A DNA stretch of 60,745 nucleotides. Origin: Ectopseudomonas mendocina (GTDB taxonomy: Bacteria; Pseudomonadota; Gammaproteobacteria; Pseudomonadales; Pseudomonadaceae). The position numbers were made by a program, and so were the translations under genes. The notes under the pieces were generated by a model. The model did no database searches, was not told where the DNA came from, and saw nothing but the letters and a program-made list of their open reading frames with translations. How positions within the stretch are numbered: the first letter of the stretch is position 1; each line of letters begins with the position of its first letter. Shown here in pieces: positions 43,788 through 56,183 of the stretch. The stretch spans positions 1 to 60,745 of the forward strand of contig NZ_VRYE01000039.1 of NCBI RefSeq assembly GCF_008041835.1, in the 5' to 3' direction.

Positions 43788-44849
43788 GTGAGCAGGTGGG
43801 TGCTCGGTCTTGGACTGTTGTTTTGCTGCGCGTTGGCGTGGGCACAAGCGCGCGTGCCGACCATGGTTTTTCTCAACCCTGGCTACACCAATGAGCGTTT
43901 CTGGAGCGATTACAGCCGCTACATGCAGGATGCCGCTGGTGACCTGGGCGTCGAGCTGGAGGTGCTGTACGGCGAGCGCGATCCTGAACGTATGCTGCGC
44001 AATGCCCAGCAGGTTTTTGCGGGTAAGCACCCCGATTATCTGATCTTCACCAATGAACTGTTCCTGGGGCCGGCATTGCTGCGTCTGTTCCAGAACAGCG
44101 ATGCCAGGCTGTTTGCCCTGCACAGCACCTTGACCGAAGAGCAGCAGGCCCTTATCGGTGGCAGCCGCGAGTACCACCGAAACTGGATAGGTAGCCTGGT
44201 GCCCAACGATGAGGAGGCCGGTTATCTGATGGCGCGTGAGCTGATCGCCCTGACCCGTGGCAAACCTGCCGAGTTGCTGGCGTTTTCCGGGGTCAACCGT
44301 ACGCCTTCGTCGACTCTGCGTCAGGCCGGCTTGCAGCGTGCCTTGAGTGAAGCACCGCATATCAAGCTGATGCAGGCGGTTCATGGTGAGTGGCGGGAAC
44401 AGCGGGCATACGAGCAGGCGATTGGTCTATTGCCGCGTTATCCGGCGGTCAGCCTGATCTGGTCTGCTAATGATGAAATGGCCTTTGGGGTATTGCGTGC
44501 AGCCAATGAGCTGGGCAGACCCCTGCATTACACGGCCCTGAACAACTCGGAGCGCGTGCTAAAGGCGCGTATCGACGGACGTATCGATATTTTGGCCAGT
44601 GGTCATTTTCTTTTGGGCGCCTGCGCTTTGGTGACGCTCAGCGACCACGCGCGGGGGCTGGATTTCGCCGAGCGTGGCGGCAAGGATCAGGTGGCGTCGC
44701 TGTTGCGTACTGTCGACAGGGCGCAGTCAAAGCAATTGCTCGAACGCCTTGCACAGCCGGATATTGGTATGGACTTTCGCCAGTTCAGCGTGCAGTCGCA
44801 GCCTCAGCGTCAGCGTTACCAGTGCTCGATTGCCTCCCTGCTGGAGTGA
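43788..44849 (+). CDS. Periplasmic binding protein (type 1 fold, sugar-binding-like)
   Basis: 353 residues starting with GTG at 43788 (GAGGAGGGGC before it); an ATG two bases earlier is out of frame. The signal peptide MSRWVLGLGLLFCCALAWAQ (reading GTG as Met) is followed by RVPTMVFLNPGYTNERFWSD, resembling Peripla_BP_4-type solute-binding proteins (SANDEMAFGVLRAANELG and YTALNNSERVL are the hinge and C-terminal blocks). No permease or ATPase is adjacent, so it may feed a receptor rather than a transporter. Ligand unknown. Confidence 0.8.
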   Translation: MSRWVLGLGLLFCCALAWAQARVPTMVFLNPGYTNERFWSDYSRYMQDAAGDLGVELEVLYGERDPERMLRNAQQVFAGKHPDYLIFTNELFLGPALLRLFQNSDARLFALHSTLTEEQQALIGGSREYHRNWIGSLVPNDEEAGYLMARELIALTRGKPAELLAFSGVNRTPSSTLRQAGLQRALSEAPHIKLMQAVHGEWREQRAYEQAIGLLPRYPAVSLIWSANDEMAFGVLRAANELGRPLHYTALNNSERVLKARIDGRIDILASGHFLLGACALVTLSDHARGLDFAERGGKDQVASLLRTVDRAQSKQLLERLAQPDIGMDFRQFSVQSQPQRQRYQCSIASLLE

Positions 44850-45074
44850 TCAGCCAGTCGCCAGGTGCAGGATCAGCTTCACCACGCCCAGCAATACAAC
44901 CACGAACAACGTGGTGAACAGCACGCCGAGCAGAATGAAATGGCTGGGCTTGCCGCGGCTGAAATCACGGCTGCGATTTTTCCCGCTCTGTACGCCAAGG
45001 GCGGCGGCCAGCACGCTTTGCAGCATTTCGCGCAGGGTCAGAGGCGCTTGGGGGTCTTTTTCCTGATCGGTCAT
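44850..45074 (-). CDS. DUF2970 single-pass membrane protein
   Basis: 74 residues. TLREMLQSVLAAALGVQSGK, then RDFSRGKPSHFILLGV and a hydrophobic helix (about 46-70) define DUF2970, a small inner-membrane family of unknown function. It is convergent with the binding-protein gene, whose stop abuts its own stop at 44849/44850. Confidence 0.85.
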   Translation of the reverse strand: MTDQEKDPQAPLTLREMLQSVLAAALGVQSGKNRSRDFSRGKPSHFILLGVLFTTLFVVVLLGVVKLILHLATG

Positions 45075-45136
45075 GGTCGGTCTCTCCTATGATCCTGCAA
45101 GCATAGACTTTGTTGTGTATTCGCCATCCTGAAAAA

Positions 45137-45171
45137 CAAAACGCCGCAGACCTTTGCAGGTTGCGGCGTTT
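45137..45171. terminator. Bidirectional terminator
   Basis: AAAACGCCGCA (45137-45147) pairs with TGCGGCGTTTT (45161-45171). It follows the chemoreceptor fragment on the minus strand and probably was that gene's terminator. Confidence 0.85.
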
Positions 45172-45204
45172 TCTATTGTGCTGAATCGCTCTGCAGCCGG
45201 AGCC

Positions 45205-45440
45205 TCAGACCTTGAAGCGCCGCAGCAGACGATCCTGCTGGCCGACCTGTTCCACCATCGAGGCGCACTGCCGGACCTGTTGCTCGGCACCGCCAGCCAG
45301 CTCGTGGCTGATGTCGCGGATCTTGGTGGTGTTGCGGTTGATTTCTTCGGTGGTCGCGCTCTGCTCTTCGGCTGCGGTGGCGATCTGCAGGTTCATGTCG
45401 TTGATGCGGGTGATCGCCTCAGCATGACGAGTTTGGGTCG
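45205..45440 (-). pseudogene. C-terminal fragment of a methyl-accepting chemotaxis protein
   Basis: From about 45440 the minus strand reads PTQTRHAEAITRINDMNLQI, then ATAAEEQSATTEEINRN, and ends GQQDRLLRRFKV with a stop at 45205. This is the last ~75 residues of a chemoreceptor signalling domain. Upstream (45441-45512) no receptor sequence continues and the rlmN-like gene begins, so over 400 residues are lost. A terminator follows. This is the second of three chemoreceptor relics in the window. Confidence 0.8.
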
Positions 45441-45512
45441 GTACTGGCGTTTTGCTCTTTTGCAGCGGCCATTGCTGCCATACATCGGCTTACAGGCGCC
45501 GTTCTTGAGGGT

Positions 45513-46553
45513 TCAGGGGCGTGAAAGACGCAACCTGCTGGTATTCACCAGATCCACTGCGCGGGCGCGCAGTTGACCGCAACCGCCGTCGACATCCTGG
45601 CCAGCCGAGTTGCGTACCTTGGTCAGCACGCCACGGCTGTGCAGGTAGCGCACCATCTCGACGATACGTTCACCGTCCGGGCGCTGATAGTCGTCGGCTT
45701 CCAGGCTGTTGTAGGGGATCAGGTTGAGTACGGCGAACTTGCCTTTGAACAGCCGCAGGATATTGTCCATTTCCTCCTGGCTGTCATTGATGCCCTTGAG
45801 CAGCGTCCACTGGTACTGGATCGGGTAGTCGATGGTGCGGGCGTAGGTTTCACCCAGTTCTACCAGCTCTTCTGGGTCGATCCGCGGTGCCTTGGGCAGC
45901 AGGCGTTGGCGCAGTGCGGCGTCGGTGGTATGCAGCGACAGCGCCAGGGCAGGGCGCACACGCTGCCTGGGCAGGCGCTCGAACACGCGCGGGTCGCCCA
46001 CTGTTGAGAACACCAGGTTGCGCTGACCGATGCCGCCCTCGGTGCCAAGCAAGTCGATGGCCTCCAGTACGTTGTCGAGGTTGTGCGCCGGCTCGCCCAT
46101 GCCCATGAACACCACTTTCTTCACCGGGCGAAAGCGCCGACCCAGCGCGACCTGGGCGACCATTTCGGCGCTCGTGAGCTGACGCAGCAGGCCGCTCTTG
46201 CCGGTCATGCAGAACACGCAACCGACGGCGCAACCGACCTGGCTGGAGATGCACAGGCCATCGCGCGGCAACAGCACGCTCTCGACCATCTGCTTGTCGG
46301 CCAGCTCCACCAGCAGGCGCGCTGAACCGTCGGCGCCAGGGTGTTCGGAGCGCAGCCGAGCCAGGCCATCCAGCTCATTGGCAATGGCAGGCAGCGCTTG
46401 CCGAACGGTCAGTGGCAGGAAGTTTTCGGTTTTCTGGTGCCTGGTGCCGCTGTCCAGTGGCTTGCCCTGCAGCCAGGCACGGGTAATGCGCCCGATGTGC
46501 TGGGGTTTGGCGCCGAGGTCGGCAAGACGCTGGGTGAGTTCGGTGAGCTGCAT
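45513..46553 (-). CDS. Radical SAM RNA methyltransferase, RlmN-like paralogue
   Basis: 346 residues. The radical SAM cluster CX3CX2C is CAVGCVFC (about 109-116), preceded by LCISSQVG; the C-terminal methyl-carrying Cys lies in VDGGCGQLRA (compare DIDAACGQL of RlmN). VVFMGMGEPAHNLDNVLEA is the SAM-binding block. RlmN proper methylates A2503 of 23S rRNA and A37 of some tRNAs, and is usually near hisS/ispG; this copy near cysI corresponds, as I recall, to a second RlmN-type protein of Pseudomonas whose target is not settled. Shorter than typical RlmN by about 30 residues. Confidence 0.82.
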   Translation of the reverse strand: MQLTELTQRLADLGAKPQHIGRITRAWLQGKPLDSGTRHQKTENFLPLTVRQALPAIANELDGLARLRSEHPGADGSARLLVELADKQMVESVLLPRDGLCISSQVGCAVGCVFCMTGKSGLLRQLTSAEMVAQVALGRRFRPVKKVVFMGMGEPAHNLDNVLEAIDLLGTEGGIGQRNLVFSTVGDPRVFERLPRQRVRPALALSLHTTDAALRQRLLPKAPRIDPEELVELGETYARTIDYPIQYQWTLLKGINDSQEEMDNILRLFKGKFAVLNLIPYNSLEADDYQRPDGERIVEMVRYLHSRGVLTKVRNSAGQDVDGGCGQLRARAVDLVNTSRLRLSRP

Positions 46554-46598
46554 GGGGCGCGCATGCTACCACTGCCGCGCGCCCCTGCGTAGGGCGTT

Positions 46599-47224
46599 TC
46601 AGCGGGCGGCGAGGAACTGGCCGAAACCACGCACCTGGCCCAGCTCGGGGACAATTCGCTCTTCGTCCACGGCCAGTCGGCCATTGATCAGCACGTGGCT
46701 GACGCAGCCCGGGTTGCGGCAGACCATACGCTGGATGCCGAAGCCCTGCATGTCGTCCCAGTTCTCCTGCTGCAGATTCTGTTTCAGCCCTTCAGGGGCG
46801 AGCAGCAGCAGGCCGTTGAAAAACGTAGGCGAGGCAGGCAAGGCAAGGCAAAAACGGCCGAAAAAGCGCAGTTTACGCGTTGTAAATGAGCATTTTGAGG
46901 CCGTTTTTAACGCAGCATTGCCAACGCAGGTAGTTTTTCAACGGCCTGCTAGGTCGGCGCGATCGCCCAGGCGTATATAGCCGACTCCGACAGGCTGGGG
47001 GCAACCATCAGCTCGGCATCGTAATGGGTATGGGTATCGAGAAAGCCGGGGGTGATCCACTTGCCACGGGCATCGATGATCCGCTCGGCCAGTGCCGTGT
47101 CGAGTGGCTCGACGCTGATCAGGACGATGCGCCCGTCGTTGATTACCAGGCTGCGAATGGCTGAGGGGGCCGTGCTGCCGTCGAAATAGCGACCGCCCTG
47201 GATGATCAGGTCGTAATGGGCCAT
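46599..47224 (-). pseudogene. Amidohydrolase (D-aminoacylase-like) gutted by deletion plus MITE
   Basis: From the ATG at 47224 the gene begins MAHYDLIIQGGRYFDGSTAP and runs through the metal-binding HTHYDAE motif (GFLDTHTHYDAELM) to about residue 91, then enters the 144-base element at 46807-46950. Beyond the element the same gene resumes near its end: RMVCRNPGCVSHVLINGRLA to the stop at 46599. Family members are about 570-580 residues; roughly 400 central residues, with most of the metal site, are missing. Deletion and element share both junctions, so they are likely connected. Confidence 0.85.
46807..46950. mobile_element. 144-base MITE-like element
   Basis: Perfect 18-base terminal inverted repeats: AGCAGGCCGTTGAAAAAC (46807-46824) and its complement (46933-46950). 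A second internal inverted repeat, AAAAACGGCC (46850-46859) and GGCCGTTTTT (46903-46912), would make the single strand fold into a long hairpin. It encodes no protein. A tract of GGCAAGGCAAGGC lies near the left end. No clear target-site duplication is visible, as expected if one junction was reshaped by deletion. I recall very similar 140-150-base repeats in other Pseudomonas genomes; the name and mobilising transposase are not known to me. Confidence 0.8.
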
Positions 47225-47260
47225 GGTGTCGGACTCGGTTATTTTTGTTGTCGTGACAGC

Positions 47261-47308
47261 TTAGCAGGCCGTCAGCAATGCGTGCCCTGGTAGGCGCCGG
47301 CCTGCTAA
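47261..47308. repeat. Palindrome with MITE-like ends, also candidate terminator
   Basis: TTAGCAGGCCG (47261-47271) is a perfect inverted repeat of CGGCCTGCTAA (47298-47308), 26 bases apart. The arms share TAGCAGGCCG with the ends of the element at 46807-46950. It overlaps the stop codon of the DUF5924 gene (47305-47307), so that gene now ends inside the repeat. Confidence 0.55.
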
Positions 47309-48336
47309 CGAGTGAGCGAGTCTGCCGGCAAAACCTCGAAGCGCAGCACACCGATCATCTGCCCGGCTTCGGTGACCACGCGCACCTGCCAGCGGCCTTC
47401 GGGGGCCGTGGGGAAGTTGAGCTTGTGCGTCCAGGCCCGGTAGCCCTCCTTGCGCCCGCCACTGATGTTCAGGGCGATGCGATCGACCTCGTGGCCATTG
47501 TGCTGCCAGACGTGATAGATGCGCTCGTCAAGACCGCGCGGGGCATTGATCGCGGTATAGGCGTAGAGGCCATCGTCGCGTAGCTGATCCGGGGTGAGCT
47601 GCTGCAGGCTGTCGCCCGGTGTGCGCTGAGTACCATCGAAGCGGTCACTGATCGCCACCTCGGTCAGCCACAGGGTTGCCGGTGGCACCCAGACCCTGGC
47701 CAGCCAGCCGACACCGGCCATGACGATGGGCAGCGTGGCCAACAGCAGGATGCGCCGCCAACCGGCGCCGCCGATCAACCCCGGCAGACTGGGCAGGGCC
47801 AGCAGCGTGGCGACCAGCAGGGCGATGCGGTAGCTCTGCGGTGTCGTGAGGTGAAAGATGATCGGTAGTGCAGTGAGCATCACTGCAAACAGTGCCAGGC
47901 TGTGCAGGATCAGCAACAGCCAGCGCCGGGGGGCCAGCCAGCGGTAGTAGATCGGGTCGGTAATCGAGGTCAGCGCTGCGGCTGCCAGCAGGCCGCTGAA
48001 CAGCACCTGGCCGCTGTTCCAGGTGGTGGTGATGAAGAAGAACGGCAGAACGAAGAACAGGCTCTCCTGATGAATCATCTGCGTGGCATAGCGCAGCAGC
48101 GGCAGCGGCAGTTCGAAACCGAAGCGCTGGGCGATGCGTTCACGCAGCAGATTTTCCAGAATCAGCCACAGCCAACTGATCAACAGCACCACGCCCAGCA
48201 CTTTGGCCAGGTGCGCCTGACGATCGACCAGCAGGAAACTGGCGACCCCCGAGCAGAAGCCGAATAGCGCAACCAGACCGGGATAGCGCTTGAGCAGGGC
48301 GATAAGCAGGGGAATGCGGTCGAGCAGGCGTTTCAT
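47305..48336 (-). CDS. DUF5924/DUF2914 membrane protein
   Basis: 343 residues with six or seven hydrophobic helices in the first 220 residues (for example LVALFGFCSGVASFLLV and LLLATLPIVMAGVGWLARVW), then a soluble C-terminal DUF2914-type domain (VAISDRFDGTQRTPGD, IYHVWQHNGHEVDRIALNI and WRAWTHKL-like sequence GYRAWTHKLNF, GRWQVRVVTEAGQMIG). Function unknown. The C-terminus reads into a palindromic repeat, so the last three or four residues may be altered. Confidence 0.85.
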   Translation of the reverse strand: MKRLLDRIPLLIALLKRYPGLVALFGFCSGVASFLLVDRQAHLAKVLGVVLLISWLWLILENLLRERIAQRFGFELPLPLLRYATQMIHQESLFFVLPFFFITTTWNSGQVLFSGLLAAAALTSITDPIYYRWLAPRRWLLLILHSLALFAVMLTALPIIFHLTTPQSYRIALLVATLLALPSLPGLIGGAGWRRILLLATLPIVMAGVGWLARVWVPPATLWLTEVAISDRFDGTQRTPGDSLQQLTPDQLRDDGLYAYTAINAPRGLDERIYHVWQHNGHEVDRIALNISGGRKEGYRAWTHKLNFPTAPEGRWQVRVVTEAGQMIGVLRFEVLPADSLTR

Positions 48337-48474
48337 AAGGGCTGTGCAGGGTGGTGTCGGGCGCGCATGCTAGGCAGCATGATGAGCATGTGCAAGCGAG
48401 TCGTCAGCTACGCTGGCGGTGTCGCGTCGCTTGCGGCACTATTGCGCCCCCGTTTCACCACCGAGTCCGAATCG

Positions 48475-48774
48475 ATGAAATTCATCCACCAACGCGAGCA
48501 ACTGGAAGAGGGCGATCTGGTGGTCATCCAGTGTTCACAGCCCTGCAATATCCGACTGATGAACGATGCCAACTTCCGTGCCTTCAGGAATCGTGGCCGG
48601 CATACCTACCACGGCGGCGCCTTCATCAAGTTCCCGGCGAAAATCCGCGTGCCCTCCAGCGGTTTCTGGAACATCACCCTGGATACCGTGAGCCGCAAGG
48701 CCGTGAGTGTGACGCGCAAGCCGCAGCTCGAATACAGCATCACTTTCAAGCGTCAGCGGCGCGAAGGTATCTGA
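48475..48774 (+). CDS. DUF1883 domain protein
   Basis: 99 residues from the ATG at 48475, where the DUF1883 homology begins (MKFIHQREQLEEGDLVVIQC); the frame is open to 48367 but carries no match. The block GGAFIKFPAKIRVPSSGFWN and ITLDTVSRKAV is the conserved core. The fold is small, beta-rich and soluble; function unknown. Monocistronic, between two minus-strand genes. Confidence 0.82.
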   Translation: MKFIHQREQLEEGDLVVIQCSQPCNIRLMNDANFRAFRNRGRHTYHGGAFIKFPAKIRVPSSGFWNITLDTVSRKAVSVTRKPQLEYSITFKRQRREGI

Positions 48775-48780
48775 ATCAGG

Positions 48781-48802
48781 CGCACACGCCAGAGCGTGTG
48801 CG
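48781..48802 (+). terminator. Hairpin after the DUF1883 gene
   Basis: CGCACACG (48781-48788) pairs with CGTGTGCG (48795-48802); extended arms AGGCGCACACGCC / CGTGTGCGTCT. No T-run, so a weak terminator. Confidence 0.55.
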
Positions 48803-48861
48803 TCTCGATGGGTGTTTACGTGGCAGGCAGCACTATCGGGAAACAGCCTTAACGCACCTGA

Positions 48862-52572
<3,711 letters not shown>

Positions 52573-52724
52573 GGGGACTACCTGAGCAAAGCGGAAACAA
52601 AGGTGCGCGATGATAGCAAAGCTGCAGGGTTCTGGAGCGCCTGGGCAGTTTCCATGAATTTCATTCATGTTGCTGGGCGCGCCGTCTCGTTAGAATTGCC
52701 GACATCGCAATCAAGGACGTGGCC

Positions 52725-55001
52725 ATGCTCAAGCCTGCTGCATTGTTGTTTCTTTCCTTCGCAGCTGGCCTAGCCCGCGCCGAAGCGATTTCCTACATCG
52801 ATGACATCCAGCCCATCCTCACCCACAAGTGCGTGGCATGCCACACCTGCTATGACGCGCCGTGCCAGCTCAATCTCGGCAGTGGCGAAGGCGTGCTGCG
52901 GGGTGCCAGCAAGCAATTGGTCTACGACGGCACGCGCAGCAAGGCACAGCCGACCACGCGCCTGTATCTGGATGCGCAGGGCGAGGCGGCCTGGCGTAAA
53001 CGCGACTTTCATTCGGTACTCGATGGCGAGAACGGCCAGGCGGCACTGATCAAGCGCATGCTCGAGCTTGGGCGCAGCCAGCCGCTGGAGCCCAACGCCA
53101 AGCTCCCCGACAACCTCGATATCGCCATCACCCGCAGTAACAGTTGCCCGTTGCCGGGTGAGTTCGCTGCCTACGCGCAGAAGAACCCTCATGGCGGCAT
53201 GCCGTTCGCGGTGACCGGGTTGAGCGATGACGAGTACGCCACCCTGGAGCAATGGTTGGCGCAGGGCGCGCCAGTCGCTGAGCAGGCGCTCACGCCCAGC
53301 GCGGTCGAGTTGCGCCAGATTGAGCAGTGGGAGACTTTCCTCAATGCCCCCGGCGCGCGGCAGAATCTGGTGTCGCGCTGGCTGTACGAGCACCTGTTCC
53401 TGGCGCATCTGCACGTCGAGGGCGGCGAGCCTGGGCACTTTTTCCAGATGGTGCGCTCGCGTACCCCCAGCGGCAAAGCCATCGACCCGATTGCCACGCG
53501 GCGTCCGAACGATGATCCGGGCTCCGAGTTCTACTACCGTCTGTGGCCGATCCAGGGTGTGATCGTGCACAAGACGCACATCACCTATCCGCTGAGCGAA
53601 GACAAGCTGGCGCGGGTCAAGGCGCTGTTCTTCGCTGAAGACTGGACGCTGGATGCCGTACCCGGCTACGGCGCACAACGCCGCGCCAATCCCTTCGAGA
53701 CCTTCGCCGCGATTCCGGCGCAGGCGCGTTATCAGTTCATGCTGGATAACGCCGAGTACTTCGTGCGCACCTTTATCCGTGGCCCGGTGTGCCGCGGGCA
53801 GATCGCCACTGACGTGATTCGCGACAACTTCTGGGCGTTGTTCCAGGCCCCGGAACACGACCTCTACATCACCAATGCCGAGTATCAACGCGAGGCCACG
53901 CCGCTGCTGGCCATGCCCGGGCAGTTCGACGACATTGGCGATCTGCTGGGTCTTTGGCGCAACTACCGCAACAAGCGCAACGACTACGAGAACCTGCGCA
54001 AGGACGCCTATGCCGATGCGCCGCCAGCTGGCTGGGCACATATCTGGAGTGGCAATGACAACGCGTTGCTGTCGATCTTCCGTCAGCACGACAGCGCTAC
54101 GGTGCGCAAGGGATTGCTGGGCGAGATCCCGCAAACCCTGTGGTGGATGGACTATCCGCTGCTGGAGCGCACCTACTATCAACTGGTGGTCAACTTCGAC
54201 GTCTTCGGCAATGTCTCGCACCAGGCGCAGACGCGGTTGTACTTTGACCTGATCCGCAACGGCGCCGAGGTGAACTTCCTGCGCCTGCTGCCGGCTCGCT
54301 CGCGTGAGGCCTACCTGGGCGATTGGTACCAGAACAGCGGCAAACTGAAGATGTGGCTGGATTACACCTCGGTCGATCATCACTCACCCAGCGCCCTTGG
54401 CCTGACGGGCAAGGATCCCAAGAAGCAGTTCGCCGAGCAGTTGCTGCAGCGCCATGCCACGCTCAATGCGCGCCCGGACCCGATCAACCGCTGCGCGGGT
54501 GCGCACTGTTACCGCGATGGTCTGCCCAAGGAGCTGCAACATGCCGAACAGGCACTGTCGCGTCTGGCCAGTCGGCCGGCCGGTGGTTTGCGGGTGATCG
54601 ATCAATTGCCGGAAGCGATGATGTTGCGGGTCGAACTAAGCGATGGCTCACGCGAGGTCTACAGCCTGCTGCGCAACCGCGCGCACAGCAACGTGGCGTT
54701 CATGCTGGGCGAGGAACTGCGCTACCAGCCACGCCTGGACACCCTGACCATTTACCCGGAAGTGCTGAGCAGCTACCCGAACTTTCTGTTCAACGTCAAA
54801 GCCGGTGAGGTGAATGCCTTTGTCACGCAGATGGAAGGTGTGCGCGACGCAAAATCCTTCGAGCGTATCGTCGAGCGCTGGGGCATACGCCGCAGCCACC
54901 CCGAGTTCTGGCGATATTTCCACGATCTGGCCGAGCATATCCGTGAAGCCCAGCCGCTGGAGGCGGGGGTGCTGGACATGAACCGCTACCAGAATTTCTA
55001 A
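52725..55001 (+). CDS. cti: Fatty acid cis/trans isomerase
   Basis: 758 residues from the ATG at 52725 (AAGGACG before it); a GTG at 52719 is an alternative. An N-terminal signal MLKPAALLFLSFAAGLARA precedes EAISYIDDIQPILTHKCVAC, with the heme c motif CVACH at about residues 37-41. Cti is a periplasmic heme protein that isomerises cis-unsaturated membrane lipids to trans forms under solvent or heat stress, known from P. putida and relatives; as in those, it lies divergently beside metH. Full length, no lesions seen. Confidence 0.94.
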   Translation: MLKPAALLFLSFAAGLARAEAISYIDDIQPILTHKCVACHTCYDAPCQLNLGSGEGVLRGASKQLVYDGTRSKAQPTTRLYLDAQGEAAWRKRDFHSVLDGENGQAALIKRMLELGRSQPLEPNAKLPDNLDIAITRSNSCPLPGEFAAYAQKNPHGGMPFAVTGLSDDEYATLEQWLAQGAPVAEQALTPSAVELRQIEQWETFLNAPGARQNLVSRWLYEHLFLAHLHVEGGEPGHFFQMVRSRTPSGKAIDPIATRRPNDDPGSEFYYRLWPIQGVIVHKTHITYPLSEDKLARVKALFFAEDWTLDAVPGYGAQRRANPFETFAAIPAQARYQFMLDNAEYFVRTFIRGPVCRGQIATDVIRDNFWALFQAPEHDLYITNAEYQREATPLLAMPGQFDDIGDLLGLWRNYRNKRNDYENLRKDAYADAPPAGWAHIWSGNDNALLSIFRQHDSATVRKGLLGEIPQTLWWMDYPLLERTYYQLVVNFDVFGNVSHQAQTRLYFDLIRNGAEVNFLRLLPARSREAYLGDWYQNSGKLKMWLDYTSVDHHSPSALGLTGKDPKKQFAEQLLQRHATLNARPDPINRCAGAHCYRDGLPKELQHAEQALSRLASRPAGGLRVIDQLPEAMMLRVELSDGSREVYSLLRNRAHSNVAFMLGEELRYQPRLDTLTIYPEVLSSYPNFLFNVKAGEVNAFVTQMEGVRDAKSFERIVERWGIRRSHPEFWRYFHDLAEHIREAQPLEAGVLDMNRYQNF

Positions 55002-55024
55002 GGATGCCCTGAAACGCCAGGTGG

Positions 55025-55062
55025 CAGGCGGTGGCTAGCATTGCCGGTCATCGCCGCCTGCT
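55025..55062. repeat. Short palindrome after cti
   Basis: GCAGGCGG (55025-55032) pairs with CCGCCTGC (55055-55062) and is followed by TAGG, as are the MITE-like ends elsewhere in the window. The similarity is limited to 5-6 bases, so relation is doubtful. It may be a weak cti terminator. Confidence 0.35.
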
Positions 55063-55208
55063 AGGCCCGCCGGGGCGCGTGGATCAGCCCCTGGACAGGG
55101 CGTCGCAGCGGGCGAGTAGAGCAGCAGCCCTTATCCTGAGTAAATTAGTAGGACTAGGTTCGGGTCATCACTTGGCGTACAATCGCCGCATGACCGTGAG
55201 GAGTAGCC

Positions 55209-55793
55209 ATGAGTGCCATCACCATTACCCAAGCTGCCGAAGACTACCTGGCCGAGCTGCTGAGCAAGCAGGACACCCCGGGTATCGGCATCCGCGTCTT
55301 CATCACCCAGCCAGGTACGCCTTACGCGGAAACCTGCATTGCCTACTGCAAGCCGGGTGAGCAGAAGCCAGAAGACACCGCCGTTGGCCTGGCCAGTTTT
55401 ACCGCCTGGATCGATGGCGTGAGCGAGCCTTTCCTGGAAGACGCTGTCGTTGATTACGCCACTGACCGTATGGGTGGCCAGCTGACCATCAAGGCGCCGA
55501 ACGCCAAGGTGCCGATGGTCAACGAGGACAGCCCGCTGAACGAGCGTATCAACTACTACCTGCAGACCGAGATCAACCCCGGCCTGGCCAGCCATGGCGG
55601 CCAGGTGACGCTAGTGGATGTCGTCGATGAGGGCATTGCTGTGCTGCAGTTCGGTGGCGGTTGCCAGGGCTGCGGCCAGGCTGACTACACGCTCAAGGAA
55701 GGCATCGAGAAAACCCTGCTCGAGCGTATTCCCGAGCTCAAGGGCGTGCGCGACGTGACCGATCACAGCAATCGCGAAAACGCTTACTACTGA
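55209..55793 (+). CDS. nfuA: Fe/S biogenesis protein NfuA
   Basis: 194 residues. The N-terminal degenerate A-type carrier domain (about 1-95; [17 protein letters not shown]) lacks the cysteines, and the C-terminal Nfu domain (about 110-190) has the cluster-binding CQGCG ([18 protein letters not shown]). NfuA transfers [4Fe-4S] clusters to client enzymes, for example under oxidative stress. A GAGGAGTAGC ribosome-binding site precedes the ATG, and a strong terminator follows. Confidence 0.96.
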   Translation: MSAITITQAAEDYLAELLSKQDTPGIGIRVFITQPGTPYAETCIAYCKPGEQKPEDTAVGLASFTAWIDGVSEPFLEDAVVDYATDRMGGQLTIKAPNAKVPMVNEDSPLNERINYYLQTEINPGLASHGGQVTLVDVVDEGIAVLQFGGGCQGCGQADYTLKEGIEKTLLERIPELKGVRDVTDHSNRENAYY

Positions 55794-55808
55794 TCAATGC
55801 TGCGCATA

Positions 55809-55845
55809 TGAAAAGGGGCGACCGAAAGGTCGCCCCTTTTCATTT
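55809..55845. terminator. Bidirectional terminator, nfuA/DUF1272
   Basis: TGAAAAGGGGCGACC (55809-55823), GAAA tetraloop, GGTCGCCCCTTTTCA (55828-55842). It touches the stop of the convergent DUF1272 gene. Confidence 0.92.
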
Positions 55846-56072
55846 CAGGCCCTGTGCACACGTTTGCTGGAAGCGGGAAAGCGTTCGAGCTTTTCTGCCG
55901 GACGGATCGGACGCCTCACCAGTTCGCCGCCGCAGTTGGGGCAGCGCAGCGCCAGCTCAGACTCGGCGCAGGCGCGGCAGAAGGTGCATTCGAAGGAGCA
56001 GATCAACGCATCGCCGCTGGCTGCAGGTAGGTCGCAGTTGCAGTTCTCGCAATTGGGGCGCAGTTCGAGCAT
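55845..56072 (-). CDS. DUF1272 zinc-binding small protein
   Basis: 75 residues. Eight cysteines in CENCNCDL, CSFECTFCRACAE and CPNCGGEL pattern are spaced as in DUF1272, which likely binds one or two zinc ions. The C-terminus is basic (RFPASSKRVHRA). Function unknown. Confidence 0.88.
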   Translation of the reverse strand: MLELRPNCENCNCDLPAASGDALICSFECTFCRACAESELALRCPNCGGELVRRPIRPAEKLERFPASSKRVHRA

Positions 56073-56183
56073 GGCGCTGGACTCGGCACAGGATGAGGCA
56101 GCAGTCTGCAGTCACTTCACTGGCAAGCGCAATGTGGCCAATCAGGCTTCAAACCTCGGGGCGCGCCGCGCGCCCCGAAAGCA

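Noticed and set aside
52573..52724. Cobalamin riboswitch for metH
   Set aside because: The gap is too short and no B12-box-like conserved sequence is seen on the minus strand.
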